A model generated the notes under the pieces. The model saw only the letters and a list, made by a program, of their open reading frames with translations. It did no database searches and had not been told where the DNA came from. Below, piece after piece: positions 18,274 through 28,170 of a DNA stretch of 64,000 nucleotides; the stretch's first letter is position 1, and each line of letters opens with the position of its first letter. The position numbers were made by a program, and so were the translations under genes. The DNA is taken from the NCBI RefSeq assembly GCF_028994775.1, contig NZ_JAJQMN010000001.1, forward strand, positions 533,193-597,192, given 5' to 3'. The stretch is from Promicromonospora iranensis (lineage in GTDB: Bacteria; Actinomycetota; Actinomycetes; Actinomycetales; Cellulomonadaceae).

Positions 18274-18695
18274 GCTCCCGTCCAGATCTGCCACATGCGC
18301 CACTCGAGGAAGGCCACCGTCAGCGACGCGACGAGCAGCACCACCGAGCTCCATTTCGTGCGCTCGGCGAATGCCCACGCGGCGGCGACGGGCAGGATCA
18401 CGAGGGTCGTGGCGTAGTAGCCCCAGAAGAGCAGCGGGTCGGCCGCGCCGGCGCCGTTGGCGCCCTGCACCACGGCGACGACGCCCTGCACCAGGACGAA
18501 GGCCTCGACGACGGCGCCGCCCCACAGCTGGTTCAGGATGACCGCGCGGTCGCGAGCCACGAACCAGCCGGCCCATCCGGCCAGGACCACGCAGAGCGCG
18601 ACCACGAGGAGCAGGAGGGCAAGGATCACGTCCCGCAGACTACCGCTCAGCACCTGAGTGGCGGCAATCGGACCGTGCGTGACCTGCGCCTCCAT
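18270..18695 (-). CDS. Membrane protein, first gene of the pyrD operon
   Basis: About 141 residues from ATG 18695 (a GTG about 40 bases further in is an alternative). Four hydrophobic helices and a short C-terminal tail ending EWRMWQIWTGA. Its stop overlaps the next ATG. Function unknown. Divergent from pepA. Confidence 0.65.
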   Translation of the reverse strand: MEAQVTHGPIAATQVLSGSLRDVILALLLLVVALCVVLAGWAGWFVARDRAVILNQLWGGAVVEAFVLVQGVVAVVQGANGAGAADPLLFWGYYATTLVILPVAAAWAFAERTKWSSVVLLVASLTVAFLEWRMWQIWTGA

Positions 18696-18735
18696 CCGGC
18701 GCCCCGGCCCCCCGGACGGCCCAGCGGCTCGCACC

Positions 18736-18770
18736 GGGACCGCATCGGGACCGGCATCCGGACCGGCATC
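18736..18770. repeat. Three short tandem repeats upstream of pepA
   Basis: GGGACCGCATC, GGGACCGGCATC and CGGACCGGCATC in a row (11, 12 and 12 bp) between the divergent membrane-protein and pepA genes. Could be slippage or a binding array. Confidence 0.4.
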
Positions 18771-18818
18771 GGATCGCCCGAGGATCGCGCGTCAGGGGTG
18801 CGGGATACGATCGGCCTC

Positions 18819-20363
18819 GTGACCGACGTGACCCTCTCCAGCAAGAATCCCACCGCCGTGAAGGCCGAAGCGCTCGTGGTGGCGACCGCCCAGACGTCGG
18901 ACGGCGTAGCCGTCGTGTCCGACCAGCTCCCCACGGACCTGCTGACGGAGCTCGAGTCGCTCGCGCCTCAGCTCGGCGTGACGGGTGCGCGTGACGAGGT
19001 CCGCAAGATCCCGGCCGGACCCAAGCTCGCCGCCGACGTCCTGGTCCTGACCGGCCTGGGCGAGCGCGCCGAGGACGGCACCTTCGCCACCGAGACCCTG
19101 CGCCGCGCCGCCGGCGCGGCGACCCGCGAGCTGGCAGGCCTCAAGTCCGCCGCGATCGCGCTGCCCGCGTCCGACGACGACGAGATCACCGCCGTCACCG
19201 AGGGCGCACTGCTGGGCGCGTACGCCTTCAACCGCTACCGCACCTCGGGCAAGGACGCCGCCGGCAAGGACGGGGCGAGCAAGGACGGGGCGAAGGCCGC
19301 CAAGAACGGCAAGGACCCGGTCGCCGCCATCGAGGTCCTGACGCCGCTGCACAAGAACGCCAAGGCGAAGGTCGCCGCCGAGCGGGCCGCCATCGTCGCC
19401 GCGGCCGTCCACGCCGCCCGCGACCTGGTCAACACGGCGCCGAACGAGCTGTACCCGGCCACGTTCGCCGACGCGGCCAAGGCCGCCGCCAAGGACGTGC
19501 GCCACGTCAAGGTGACCGTCCTGGACGACAAGCAGCTCGCGTCCGGTGGCTACGGCGGGCTCACGGCCGTCGGCCAGGGCTCGTCGCGCGGGCCGCGGCT
19601 CGTCAAGGTCGCCTACACCCCGGCCAAGCCGAACGGGAAGGTCGCCCTCGTCGGCAAGGGCATCACCTTCGACACCGGCGGCATCTCGATCAAGCCCGCC
19701 GCGGGCATGGAGGCCATGAAGTCCGACATGGCCGGCGCCGCCGCCGTCCTGTCCACGGTCGTCGCCGCCGCGAAGCTGAACCTGCCGCTCGCCGTCACCG
19801 GCTACCTCTGCCTCGCCGAGAACATGCCGGGCGGCAACGCTCAGCGTCCCGCCGACGTCATCACCATCTACGGCGGCAAGACCGTCGAGGTGCTGAACAC
19901 CGACGCCGAGGGCCGCATCGTCATGGCCGACGGCCTGGTGTCCGCGGTCGAGGACGGCCACGACGTCGTGCTCGACATCGCCACCCTCACAGGCGCCCAG
20001 ATGGTCGCGCTCGGCAACCGGACGTCCGCCGTCATGGGCACGGACGAGGTCCGCGACGAGGTCAAGGCCGCCGCCGACGCCACGGGCGAGCTGTTCTGGC
20101 CGATGCCCCTCCCGGAGGAGCTCATGTCGAACATCAAGTCCAAGGTGGCCGACGTCGCGAACTCGGGCCCGCGCTGGGGCGGCATGCTCAACGCCGGCCT
20201 GTTCCTGCGGACCTTCGTGGGCGACCACCCCTGGGCCCACCTGGACATCGCCGGTCCCGCCTTCAACGACGGCGGCGCCCACGGCTACACGCCCGGAGGC
20301 GGTACCGGCGTGGGTGTCCGCACCCTGCTGGGCTTCCTCGAGGGCCGCGCCGCGGCGCAGTAG
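18819..20363 (+). CDS. pepA: Leucyl aminopeptidase, M17 family
   Basis: Cytosolic di-metal aminopeptidase, 514 residues. The M17 signature NTDAEGRIVMADGL, the metal-site GKGITFDTGGISIKP and the SDMAGAAAVL segment are intact. A Lys/Ala/Gly-rich insertion lies near residues 147-168. The start GTG 18819 has TACGAT 7 nt upstream (18806-18811) and no ribosome site, which fits a leaderless transcript. Confidence 0.95.
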   Translation: MTDVTLSSKNPTAVKAEALVVATAQTSDGVAVVSDQLPTDLLTELESLAPQLGVTGARDEVRKIPAGPKLAADVLVLTGLGERAEDGTFATETLRRAAGAATRELAGLKSAAIALPASDDDEITAVTEGALLGAYAFNRYRTSGKDAAGKDGASKDGAKAAKNGKDPVAAIEVLTPLHKNAKAKVAAERAAIVAAAVHAARDLVNTAPNELYPATFADAAKAAAKDVRHVKVTVLDDKQLASGGYGGLTAVGQGSSRGPRLVKVAYTPAKPNGKVALVGKGITFDTGGISIKPAAGMEAMKSDMAGAAAVLSTVVAAAKLNLPLAVTGYLCLAENMPGGNAQRPADVITIYGGKTVEVLNTDAEGRIVMADGLVSAVEDGHDVVLDIATLTGAQMVALGNRTSAVMGTDEVRDEVKAAADATGELFWPMPLPEELMSNIKSKVADVANSGPRWGGMLNAGLFLRTFVGDHPWAHLDIAGPAFNDGGAHGYTPGGGTGVGVRTLLGFLEGRAAAQ

Positions 20364-20376
20364 ACCGATCGTCGGT

Positions 20377-20409
20377 CGAGCTTGTGGGGGCCCGGCCTCG
20401 ACAAGCTCG
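20377..20409. terminator. Hairpin between pepA and a convergent gene
   Basis: CGAGCTTGT / ACAAGCTCG, a 9-bp stem with a 15-nt loop, between convergent genes. The arm resembles the CTCGACAAGCTC intergenic motif common in Micrococcales. Confidence 0.5.
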
Positions 20410-20426
20410 GCCAGCGAGGGTGCCTG

Positions 20427-20783
20427 CTACTTCGCCTTGCGCTGAGCGCTGTTCCAGTCCCGCATCCGCTGGGGGTAGCCGGTGAACCGGACGTTGTACA
20501 CCGGCACCCCCAGCTGGTTCGCGATGTCGAACGCGGTGCGCTCGTCCGGGACCCGGCGGCGCGTCCACTCCCCCGTGGTCGCCACAAGCAGGATGGTGCT
20601 GGGGATGTCCGTGGTCGGTGGCTCCACATAGGCCTCGACGCCGACCCTCGACCCGATGAACTCGTTGAGGTGCGCCAGGGTCTGACGGCGTGCGTCGTTG
20701 CCGCTCGGGCGTGATCCGCTGCCGGACGACGAGGAACGCCGCTGGAAGAAACGCGCGAGCGAGCTACGGGACTGGCGGGGCAT
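20427..20783 (-). CDS. Conserved hypothetical protein
   Basis: 118 residues: a basic, Ser-rich N-terminus (RSSLARFFQRRSSSSGSGS) then a compact domain with LAHLNEFIGSRVGVEAYVEPP, STILLVATTGEWTRRRVP and a terminal VYNVRFTGYPQRMRDW. Looks like an actinobacterial family of unknown role. No catalytic residues are evident. Confidence 0.7.
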   Translation of the reverse strand: MPRQSRSSLARFFQRRSSSSGSGSRPSGNDARRQTLAHLNEFIGSRVGVEAYVEPPTTDIPSTILLVATTGEWTRRRVPDERTAFDIANQLGVPVYNVRFTGYPQRMRDWNSAQRKAK

Positions 20784-21095
20784 GCACCGAGAGTACTAGC
20801 GAGACCCGCGCTGTCCTAGGCATCTCCACGCCATTCCTGGAAACCCACAGGTCCTGTTCACTCCTGTTCACAGAGCCCCACAACCGCCCGGTGACGGCGC
20901 CTCCGGCCTGGCGCGAGGCCGGAGACCGGCCTGTCACAGCCCGGGTTGCCCGTCAATGTCGCCACGGTCACACCCGACAAGCCGGGTTCACAATTGGGGC
21001 CACGCCCGCTGAAGTGTCAAGATGGCATGCGGTGCTCACAATCTGCCCGCTGCCCGACCCGCGGTGCCAACACCCTGTCAACGAGGAGCCAGCAC
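20784..21095 (+). promoter_or_regulatory. Leader region of the lpdA-sucB operon
   Basis: 312 bases without a gene. It includes the direct repeat CCTGTTCAC (about 20853-20872), and TTCACA followed by AAGATG near 21000 as a weak promoter match. No riboswitch fold was recognised. Confidence 0.3.
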
Positions 21096-22514
21096 GTGCC
21101 TACGCCTGACAATCCGGCCACGTTCGACGTCGTCGTGCTCGGCGGGGGCAGCGGCGGTTACGCCACCGCGCTCCGGGCGGCACAGCTGGGTCTGAGCGTG
21201 GCTCTCGTCGAGGAGGACAAGCTCGGCGGCACCTGCCTGCACATGGGCTGCGTGCCCACCAAGGCCCTCCTCCATGCGGCCGAGGTGGCCGACGCCGCCA
21301 CGCACGGCGCGCAGTTCGGCGTCCGCTCGACGCTGGACGGCATCGACATGCCCGGCGTCCTCGCCTACAAGGACTCCGTGGTCGCCGGCCTGTACAAGGG
21401 CCTGCAGGGGCTGATCGCCTCCAGGAAGATCACCGTCGCCGCGGGGCACGGCACGCTCGCGAGCCCTGGCGTCGTCGAGGTCACCTCCTCGGACGGCACT
21501 GCCACGCGGTACACGGGCACCCACGTGGTGCTCGCCACCGGTTCGTACGCCCGTAGCCTGCCGGGCCTGGAGCTCGGCGGCCGGGTCATCACGTCCGACG
21601 ACGCACTCAAGCTGGACACCGTGCCGAAGTCGGTAGTGGTGCTCGGCGGCGGCGTGATCGGCGTCGAGTTCGCGAGCGTCTGGAAGTCGTTCGGCGCCGA
21701 CGTGCAGATCGTCGAGGCGCTGCCTCACCTCGTGCCGAACGAGGACGTCGCGCTCTCCAAGGCGCTGGAGCGGGCGTTCCGCAAGCGTGGCATCAAGTTC
21801 TCCCTGGGCGAGCGTTTCGCCCAGGTCAAGCAGTCGGAGGACGGCGTACAGGTCGAGCTCGAGTCGGGCACGACCTTCGACGCGGAACTTCTGCTCGTCG
21901 CCGTCGGCCGTGGGCCACGCACCGCCGACCTCGGCTACGAGGCCGCCGGCGTCCGCCTCGACCGCGGCTTCGTCCAGGCCGACGAGCTGCTCCGCACCGG
22001 TGTCTCCACTCCCGCAGGTGGCCAGGTCTGGGCTGTCGGCGACATCGTGCCCGGCCTCCAGCTGGCCCACCGCGGGTTCGCCCAGGGCATCTTCGTGGCC
22101 GAGCAGATCGCCGGCCTCGCGCCCGTGACGATCGACGAGGCCACGATCCCGCGCGTCACCTACTGCGAGCCCGAGGTGGCTTCCGTCGGAGTCACCGAGG
22201 CGCGGGCCGCCGAGCTGTACGGCCCGGACCAGGTCGAGACCATCGAGTACAACCTCGCGGGCAACGGCAAGAGCAAGATCCTGGGCACCCAGGGTTTCGC
22301 GAAGCTCGTGCGCCGCAAGGACGGACCCGTGGTCGGCATGCACCTGATCGGCTCGCGTGTGGGCGAGCTGATCGGCGAGGGCCAGCTCATCGTGGGCTGG
22401 GAGGCGTTCCCTGAGGACGTCGCCTCGCTCGTCCACGCACATCCCACCCAGAACGAGGCACTCGGAGAGGCACACATGGCACTGGCCGGCAAGCCTCTGC
22501 ACGCCCACAACTGA
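21096..22514 (+). CDS. lpdA: Dihydrolipoyl dehydrogenase (E3)
   Basis: FAD disulfide oxidoreductase that reoxidises lipoamide in 2-oxo acid dehydrogenases and passes electrons to NAD. 472 residues: FAD site VVLGGGSGGYATALRAAQLG, redox disulfide GGTCLHMGCVPTK, NAD site VVVLGGGVIGVEFASVW, and the C-terminal dimer motif HAHPTQNEAL with the active-site His-Glu pair. The GTG at 21096 follows GAGGAG. sucB follows 30 bp later. Confidence 0.95.
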   Translation: MPTPDNPATFDVVVLGGGSGGYATALRAAQLGLSVALVEEDKLGGTCLHMGCVPTKALLHAAEVADAATHGAQFGVRSTLDGIDMPGVLAYKDSVVAGLYKGLQGLIASRKITVAAGHGTLASPGVVEVTSSDGTATRYTGTHVVLATGSYARSLPGLELGGRVITSDDALKLDTVPKSVVVLGGGVIGVEFASVWKSFGADVQIVEALPHLVPNEDVALSKALERAFRKRGIKFSLGERFAQVKQSEDGVQVELESGTTFDAELLLVAVGRGPRTADLGYEAAGVRLDRGFVQADELLRTGVSTPAGGQVWAVGDIVPGLQLAHRGFAQGIFVAEQIAGLAPVTIDEATIPRVTYCEPEVASVGVTEARAAELYGPDQVETIEYNLAGNGKSKILGTQGFAKLVRRKDGPVVGMHLIGSRVGELIGEGQLIVGWEAFPEDVASLVHAHPTQNEALGEAHMALAGKPLHAHN

Positions 22515-22544
22515 CCAATAACGACAAAGGAGACCCCACAGGTC

Positions 22545-24392
22545 ATGTCTGAGAACGTGCAGCTGCCGGCCCTCGGCGAATCCGTTACCGAGGGCACTGT
22601 CACCCGCTGGCTCAAGGCTGTCGGCGACGAGGTCGCCGTCGACGAGCCGCTGCTCGAGGTGTCGACCGACAAGGTCGACACCGAGATCCCGTCGCCCGTC
22701 GCAGGCGTCCTCGAGCAGATTCTCGTCCAGGAGGACGACACCGTCGAGGTCGGCGCCACCCTCGCCGTCATCGGCGACGGCTCCGGTTCCGGTGCCGCAC
22801 CGGCCGCTCCCGCGGAGGAGCAGGCCGCCGCGGAGGCTCCTGAGCCGACGCCGGAGGCCGAGCCCGCCGAGGAGCCCGCTGCGGCCGCCCCTGCCGAGGC
22901 CCCCGCCGCCGAGTCTCCCGCTCCCGCGCCCGCCGCCGAGTCCCCGGCTCCGGCCGAGGCCCCGGCACCGTCCGGCGACAGCACCGAGGTCCCGCTGCCC
23001 GCGCTGGGTGAGTCGGTCACCGAGGGCACCGTGACGCGCTGGCTCAAGGAGGTCGGTGACGACGTCGCCGTCGACGAGCCGCTGCTCGAGGTGTCGACCG
23101 ACAAGGTCGACACCGAGATCCCGTCGCCCGTCGCCGGCACCCTCCAGAAGATCCTGGTCCAGGAGGACGAGACCGTCGAGGTCGGCGCCGTCCTGGCGCT
23201 CGTCGGTTCCGGCGCTGCCGCTCCGGCCGCCGAGGCACCGGCTCCCGTCCCGGACCCGGCCGCGGACTCCCCGGAGCCCGCCAAGGCAGCCACCCCGGCT
23301 CCCGAGGAACCGGCAGCACCGGAGCCCACCCCGGCTCCGGCCGCCGAGGCCCCCGCGGCTCCGGCTGCTCCGGCTCAGGCGCCCGCCGCACCGGCGGCAC
23401 CCGCCGCTCCCGCGCCCGCCGCTCCCGCTGCAGCACCGGCGTCGTCCGGTCGCACCATCGGCTCGTACCTGACGCCGCTCGTGCGCAAGCTCGCCGCGGA
23501 GAAGGGCGTCGACGTCAACGAGGTGCAGGGCACCGGCGTCGGTGGCCGCATCCGCAAGGAGGACGTGCTCGCCGCCGCGGAGGCCAAGGCCGCCCCGGCT
23601 CCGGCAGCAGCCGCAGCGCCCGCGGCAGCCAAGACGCCGTCTGCTCCGGTCAAGCTCGAGGTGTCGCCGCTGCGGGGCACCACCGAGAAGATGTCGCGCC
23701 TGCGCAAGATCGTCGCCCAGCGGATGCTCGAGGCGGTGCAGTCGCAGGCTCAGCTGACCACGGTCATGGAGGTCGACGTCACCCGCGTCGCGCAGCTCCG
23801 CGCCAAGGCCAAGGAGTCGTTCGCCGCGCGCGAGGGCGCCAAGCTGACGTTCCTGCCGTTCTTCACGCAGGCGGCCGTCGAGGCGCTCAAGGCCTACCCG
23901 AAGATCAATGCGACGATCGACACCGAGAAGGGTGAGATCACCTACCACGGCTCGGAGAACGTCGGGATCGCCGTCGACACCGAGCGTGGCCTCGTGGTCC
24001 CGGTCATCAAGAACGCCGGTGACCTGAACCTGGCCGGCATCGCGCGGCAGATCCAGGACCTGGGTGCCCGCACCCGGGCGAACAAGGTGACGCCGGACGA
24101 GCTGTCGGGCGGCACGTTCAACATCACCAACACGGGTTCGGGCGGGTCGCTCATCGACACCCCGATCGTCCCGCTGGGCCACGCCGCGATCCTCGGCACG
24201 GGCACCATCACGAAGCGCCCGGTCGTCGTGACCGACGCGGAGGGCAACGAGAGCATCGCCGTGCGTTCGATGGCGTACATCTTCCTCTCCTACGACCACC
24301 GCCTGGTCGACGGCGCGGACGCCGCCCGCTTCCTCACGGCCATCAAGAACCGGATCGAGGAGGGCGCGTTCGAGTCGGAGGTCGGTCTCTGA
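22545..24392 (+). CDS. sucB: Dihydrolipoamide acyltransferase (E2), two lipoyl domains
   Basis: E2 core of the 2-oxoglutarate/pyruvate dehydrogenase system in actinobacteria. 615 residues: lipoyl domains at about 1-78 and 148-225, each with the lipoylated lysine in [12 protein letters not shown]; Ala/Pro/Glu linkers; an E3-binding domain at about 300-345 ([15 protein letters not shown]); and a catalytic domain ending with [23 protein letters not shown] lies upstream. It needs lipoate from LipA/LipB, encoded about 5 kb downstream. Confidence 0.95.
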   Translation: MSENVQLPALGESVTEGTVTRWLKAVGDEVAVDEPLLEVSTDKVDTEIPSPVAGVLEQILVQEDDTVEVGATLAVIGDGSGSGAAPAAPAEEQAAAEAPEPTPEAEPAEEPAAAAPAEAPAAESPAPAPAAESPAPAEAPAPSGDSTEVPLPALGESVTEGTVTRWLKEVGDDVAVDEPLLEVSTDKVDTEIPSPVAGTLQKILVQEDETVEVGAVLALVGSGAAAPAAEAPAPVPDPAADSPEPAKAATPAPEEPAAPEPTPAPAAEAPAAPAAPAQAPAAPAAPAAPAPAAPAAAPASSGRTIGSYLTPLVRKLAAEKGVDVNEVQGTGVGGRIRKEDVLAAAEAKAAPAPAAAAAPAAAKTPSAPVKLEVSPLRGTTEKMSRLRKIVAQRMLEAVQSQAQLTTVMEVDVTRVAQLRAKAKESFAAREGAKLTFLPFFTQAAVEALKAYPKINATIDTEKGEITYHGSENVGIAVDTERGLVVPVIKNAGDLNLAGIARQIQDLGARTRANKVTPDELSGGTFNITNTGSGGSLIDTPIVPLGHAAILGTGTITKRPVVVTDAEGNESIAVRSMAYIFLSYDHRLVDGADAARFLTAIKNRIEEGAFESEVGL

Positions 24393-24430
24393 CGCGAGCG
24401 TTCCTGTCGCGTAGCTAGCGGCGAGCAGTC

Positions 24431-24468
24431 GGCTGTGGCCGGTTCCGGGTTCGGAACCGGCCACAGCC
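24431..24468 (+). terminator. Strong hairpin terminator after sucB
   Basis: Perfect 17-bp stem GGCTGTGGCCGGTTCCG and its complement with loop GGTT, followed by GTCTTC. Confidence 0.85.
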
Positions 24469-24515
24469 GTCTTCGTGGTGGGTGGCCCCCGTGCCCGGCA
24501 GGTTAGATTCACGGC

Positions 24516-25514
24516 ATGGACGTGGTGGTCGCTGGTTCGCACGGTCTCATCGGCTCCGCTCTGGTCGCGGACCTGGTCGCGCGCGGGGACAGCGTTCGAC
24601 GGCTGGTACGCCGTGCCGCCGAACCGCCCGACGGCGCCGGTTCGTCCGGCTCAGCCAGACACCCGAGCACACCCACCGGAGGGGGCGCGCACGCAGCCGC
24701 CGGCACGGACGCCGTCCGCGACGTGCTGTGGGACCCGCGGACCGGTGAGCTCGACCCGGCAGCGCTGGAGGGTGCGGACGCCGTCGTGAACCTGGCCGGC
24801 ACCGGGATCGGCGACCACCGCTGGACCCCCGCCTACAAGCAGACGCTCCTCGGCTCCCGCACCACCACGACGAGTCTGCTCGCCCGCACGATCGCCCGCC
24901 TGGACAGCCCGCCGGTACTGGTGAACGGCTCGGCGGTCGGGGCGTACGGCAGCCGCGGGGACGAGGTCCTCACCGAGGCGTCCGCGCGCGGGGACGACTT
25001 TCTCGCCGGTCTCGTCAAGGCCTGGGAGAACGCGACCACTCCCGCGTCGGAGGCCGGGGCGCGCGTCGTGTGGCTGCGCAGCGGCGTGGTGCTGGCACCG
25101 TCCGGCGGCGCGCTCGGCAAGCTGCTGCCCGTCCTGCGCCTCGGACTCGGCGGGCCGCTGGGCAGCGGCCGTCAATGGTGGAGCTGGATCACTCTCGCCG
25201 ACGAGGTGGCGGCGATCCGCCACGTCATCGGCGCGGACGTCCGCGGGCCGGTGAATGCCGTCGCGCCCGAGCCGACGACGAACCGGGCGCTGACCCGAGC
25301 GCTTGCCCAAGCCTTGCACCGCCCCGCAGTGCTTCCGGTGCCCCGGTTCGCACTACGAATTGCCCTCGGGCAGTTCGCCGACGACCTCGTCGCCTCCCAG
25401 CGGGCCGTGCCCGGAGTCCTGGCCCGGACGGGCTTCGCGTGGACGCACGCGAACCCTCAGGACGCGGCCCGCTGGGTGGTGGAGAAGGCGAGCGAGGTCA
25501 GCGCACCTCGCTGA
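24516..25514 (+). CDS. TIGR01777 family NAD(P)-binding epimerase-like protein
   Basis: 332 residues with the extended SDR Rossmann start VVVAGSHGLIGSALVADLV and NLAGTGIGDHRW, SAVGAYGSRGDEVLTE and RSGVVLAPSGGALGKLLPV, all typical of the TIGR01777/YfcH family. Residues 45-70 are a Gly/Ser/Ala-rich insertion. TAGATT ends 6 nt before the ATG, suggesting a leaderless mRNA. Function not established for the family. Confidence 0.88.
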   Translation: MDVVVAGSHGLIGSALVADLVARGDSVRRLVRRAAEPPDGAGSSGSARHPSTPTGGGAHAAAGTDAVRDVLWDPRTGELDPAALEGADAVVNLAGTGIGDHRWTPAYKQTLLGSRTTTTSLLARTIARLDSPPVLVNGSAVGAYGSRGDEVLTEASARGDDFLAGLVKAWENATTPASEAGARVVWLRSGVVLAPSGGALGKLLPVLRLGLGGPLGSGRQWWSWITLADEVAAIRHVIGADVRGPVNAVAPEPTTNRALTRALAQALHRPAVLPVPRFALRIALGQFADDLVASQRAVPGVLARTGFAWTHANPQDAARWVVEKASEVSAPR

Positions 25515-26961
25515 CGCGCCAGCCCTGCGGGGTCCACACGAGGGTCAGGTCGGCCGACTCCTGCGATGCCGGCACCGCCGTCTCGCCGCTGTCGGACACC
25601 TGCATGTGTGCGGTGATCGTGTACTCGATCCGGACCACCGCCTCGATGGGCTTCTTCTTGTCGGCCTCCTGTTCGCCCTCGGCGGCGCCGTCCTCCGACC
25701 CCTCGGTCTGCGAGGCGGTGGTCGCGCTCTGCAGGGCGGACGCGGCGCCCGGCCCCATCGTCACGACCTCCATCGACTGGACGTCGGCCGACGCGCCGAC
25801 CACCTGGGCCCCGGTCCGCTCGAGCTCGTCGAGGATCTTCTTGTCGGCCAGGTAGGCCGGCGAACCCTCCACGTTGACCGTGTCGATGTCCGACACGGCG
25901 CCCGCCAACAGCGCCAGCCGGCGCGACGTCAGCTCAGCTGCGGCACCCGCGGGGTCCTTGGCGTTCGCCACAGGGCTGATGCCACCCAGCCGAGGGGCGG
26001 AGGCCTCGGGCGACGGCGCGGCCGCGGCCGGCTCCTCGCCCCCGAAGACCTGGGGCATGGCCGTGACGCCCGCGGTGATCCCGGCGATGACGCCCGCCGC
26101 GATCATCGCGGTCGCGAACACCGAGACGGTGGTGGTCCGCGGCTCGGCGTCCTCCGCGGTGATACCGGACCGGGTCCGCCCACCGAGCGGCATCGTCGCC
26201 CGACGCCGTGCCTGGGCCACCCAGGCACGGCCGTCCACCACGGCGATCGACCCGGTCAGTGTCTTGGCCGCCGAGCGCCAGGGCGACGGCGTCTGCGCGC
26301 CGAGCGGCACGTGACCCGCGATGGGCACCGGGCCGCTGATCGCCGCCGAGATCAGCGCCGACCCCTCGGGGAGGCGCACCGGTGCGGGCTTCACGGCGTC
26401 GTGCGCGAGCGCTGCGAGGGTGCCGGGCTCCGGCCGGTCGCGCGGGTCCTCGGCGCGAGCCCGGGCCAGGACCGCACGCAGGGCCTCGTCGGCAGCGGAG
26501 TTCAGGCTCGGGCCGGGGAACCCCAGCACCGACTCCACGAGCGTGGCCAGCGACGTGACGTCGACCGGGTCGTCGCTGTGGTCCGGGAGCGTGACGCGGG
26601 GGCGGAGCATCGCGCTCCCGTCGGAGCGCAGCAGCACGTCCGTCGGCCGGACCCCGCCGTGGACCAGGCCCACGCTGTGCAGGGCCGCGAGCGCCTGTGC
26701 GATCGCGACGGTGACGCCTGCGCCCTCCGCGGGGGTCAGGGGACCCCGGGATCCGACGGCTGTGGGCAGATCGACAGCTCCCGTACGCGACAGCCGTACG
26801 TCCAGGTTGTCCGGACCGTTCGGGGAGATGGCGATGAGCGGCACCAGATTGGGGTGGTCCAGTGTCGCGAGAGTGTCTAGACGGCGCACCAGGAGAGCGC
26901 GCGCTGCGGCCTCCGTGGGGACGGCCACGCGGACCAGTTCCGCAGATTCGATGTAGTGCAC
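25498..26961 (-). CDS. Membrane-anchored pseudokinase with extracellular domain
   Basis: 487 residues. Residues 1-190 follow the Ser/Thr kinase fold (LATLDHPNLVPLI, LAALHSVGLVHGGVRPTDVLL), but the catalytic loop HRD is HGG (101-103), there is no VAIK-type lysine and no DFG, so it should be inactive. A single transmembrane helix at about 278-302 is followed by an acidic linker and a C-terminal extracellular domain ending LVWTPQGWRVSEVR. This is the topology of PknB-like receptors and hints at a scaffold or sensor for cell-envelope signalling. GTG start at 26961. Confidence 0.8.
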   Translation of the reverse strand: MHYIESAELVRVAVPTEAAARALLVRRLDTLATLDHPNLVPLIAISPNGPDNLDVRLSRTGAVDLPTAVGSRGPLTPAEGAGVTVAIAQALAALHSVGLVHGGVRPTDVLLRSDGSAMLRPRVTLPDHSDDPVDVTSLATLVESVLGFPGPSLNSAADEALRAVLARARAEDPRDRPEPGTLAALAHDAVKPAPVRLPEGSALISAAISGPVPIAGHVPLGAQTPSPWRSAAKTLTGSIAVVDGRAWVAQARRRATMPLGGRTRSGITAEDAEPRTTTVSVFATAMIAAGVIAGITAGVTAMPQVFGGEEPAAAAPSPEASAPRLGGISPVANAKDPAGAAAELTSRRLALLAGAVSDIDTVNVEGSPAYLADKKILDELERTGAQVVGASADVQSMEVVTMGPGAASALQSATTASQTEGSEDGAAEGEQEADKKKPIEAVVRIEYTITAHMQVSDSGETAVPASQESADLTLVWTPQGWRVSEVR

Positions 26962-27081
26962 TCGTTCATGAGAACTCTGCTTTTCGAAGTCCGCCCTTTA
27001 TCCACAGGATTTGCTGAATCCGGAACGCTGTGGGTGAACCACCCGAATGCAGACTGCCACGGAGCGGTGCGCGCGACGGGC

Positions 27082-28170
27082 TCACACGTCGATGAGCCGG
27101 CCCTCCCTGGCGGACAGCCGGGCGGCGTCCAGCACCTCCGCGGTGCGGACGGCGTCCGCCGGGTCGACCGGGACCTCGGCCTCGCCGTCGAGCCATTCGG
27201 CGACCGCCGTGTAGAAGTCCTCGTGCCCGCCGCGCGGTCGGGGCACCGCCGTCCGCTCCCGGCCGCGCACGAGCCAGCCGTGGGTGCCTTCGGGCTGCTC
27301 GCCGTCGAGCACGTCGAAGGGTGAGGCGTCGGCCTCGAACGAGTTCACGAGGTAGGCGCCGCCGTCTCCCAGGACGCGGGTGCGCGGCCCGGGTGCGCCG
27401 ACGAGGGAGCCGGCCCACAGCCGGGAGACCACGCCCTTGGCGGGAGGTTCGGCCCCGAAGAGGACGTCGGCACCGGCGGCCCGTCCAGGGACGACGCCGG
27501 GCTCGGTGCCGGGTGCCGCGTGGTGCAGCACGAGGAACACGTCGTCCTCGGTGGGCGTGGAGAGCGCGCGCGTCTCGGCGTACACGGCGACGACCGGCCC
27601 GAACAGCTGGGTCGCCGAGTCCACCAGGTGCGGGCCGAGGTCGAGCAGGAGCCCGCCGCCGACCGCGTCGTTCTCCTTCCACCGCTGCTGCGGCTTGGGG
27701 CGCCAGCGCTCCCAGTGCCGCTCGAAGGTGTGCACCGTGCCAAGGTCGCCGCGCTTCAGCAGGGCCGCGAGGGTCAGCTGTTCCGGGTCCCAGCGGCGGT
27801 TGTGGAACACCGTGAACGGCGTGCCCGACGACGACGCGGCGCTCAGCACCCGCCGGGCCTCCGCCGCGGTGGTCGCGATCGGCTTGTCCAGCACGAAGGG
27901 TTTGCCGGCCACCGACACGGCGTTCGCGTGCTCGGCGTGCAGGGACGAGGGGCTCGCGATGACGACGAGGTCGTAGAGCCCTGGCTCGGCGAGCATCGAC
28001 GGCAGGTCCGTGAACAAGCGCGCCCCCGGCCAGTCGCCGGCGGCCTGCACGCGCCGTCCCGAGTCACGCGCGACGACGGCGGTCACCGTCATTCCCGCTG
28101 CTCGCGCCAGGCGGGCGTGAATTTGCCTGCCCGCACCCCCGTAGCCGACAATCCCGATCCGAAGAGCCAT
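27082..28170 (-). CDS. Gfo/Idh/MocA family oxidoreductase
   Basis: 362 residues: Rossmann motif RIGIVGYGGAGRQIHARLA, VVIASPSSLHAEHA, the catalytic-lysine motif VLDKPIATTAAEARR, and GGGLLLDLGPHLVDSATQLFG. An NAD(P)-dependent dehydrogenase of a sugar or cyclitol; the substrate cannot be told. The minus strand stays open for several kb upstream, but that is antisense to other genes. Confidence 0.9.
   Translation of the reverse strand: MALRIGIVGYGGAGRQIHARLARAAGMTVTAVVARDSGRRVQAAGDWPGARLFTDLPSMLAEPGLYDLVVIASPSSLHAEHANAVSVAGKPFVLDKPIATTAAEARRVLSAASSSGTPFTVFHNRRWDPEQLTLAALLKRGDLGTVHTFERHWERWRPKPQQRWKENDAVGGGLLLDLGPHLVDSATQLFGPVVAVYAETRALSTPTEDDVFLVLHHAAPGTEPGVVPGRAAGADVLFGAEPPAKGVVSRLWAGSLVGAPGPRTRVLGDGGAYLVNSFEADASPFDVLDGEQPEGTHGWLVRGRERTAVPRPRGGHEDFYTAVAEWLDGEAEVPVDPADAVRTAEVLDAARLSAREGRLIDV

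Noticed and set aside
21078..24542. 1154-codon open frame on the minus strand
   Set aside because: Antisense to lpdA and sucB, with no recognisable motif; composition is typical of a shadow frame.
25498..26961. Active Ser/Thr kinase
   Set aside because: No HRD Asp, no DFG and no ATP lysine can be seen, so a pseudokinase call is preferred.
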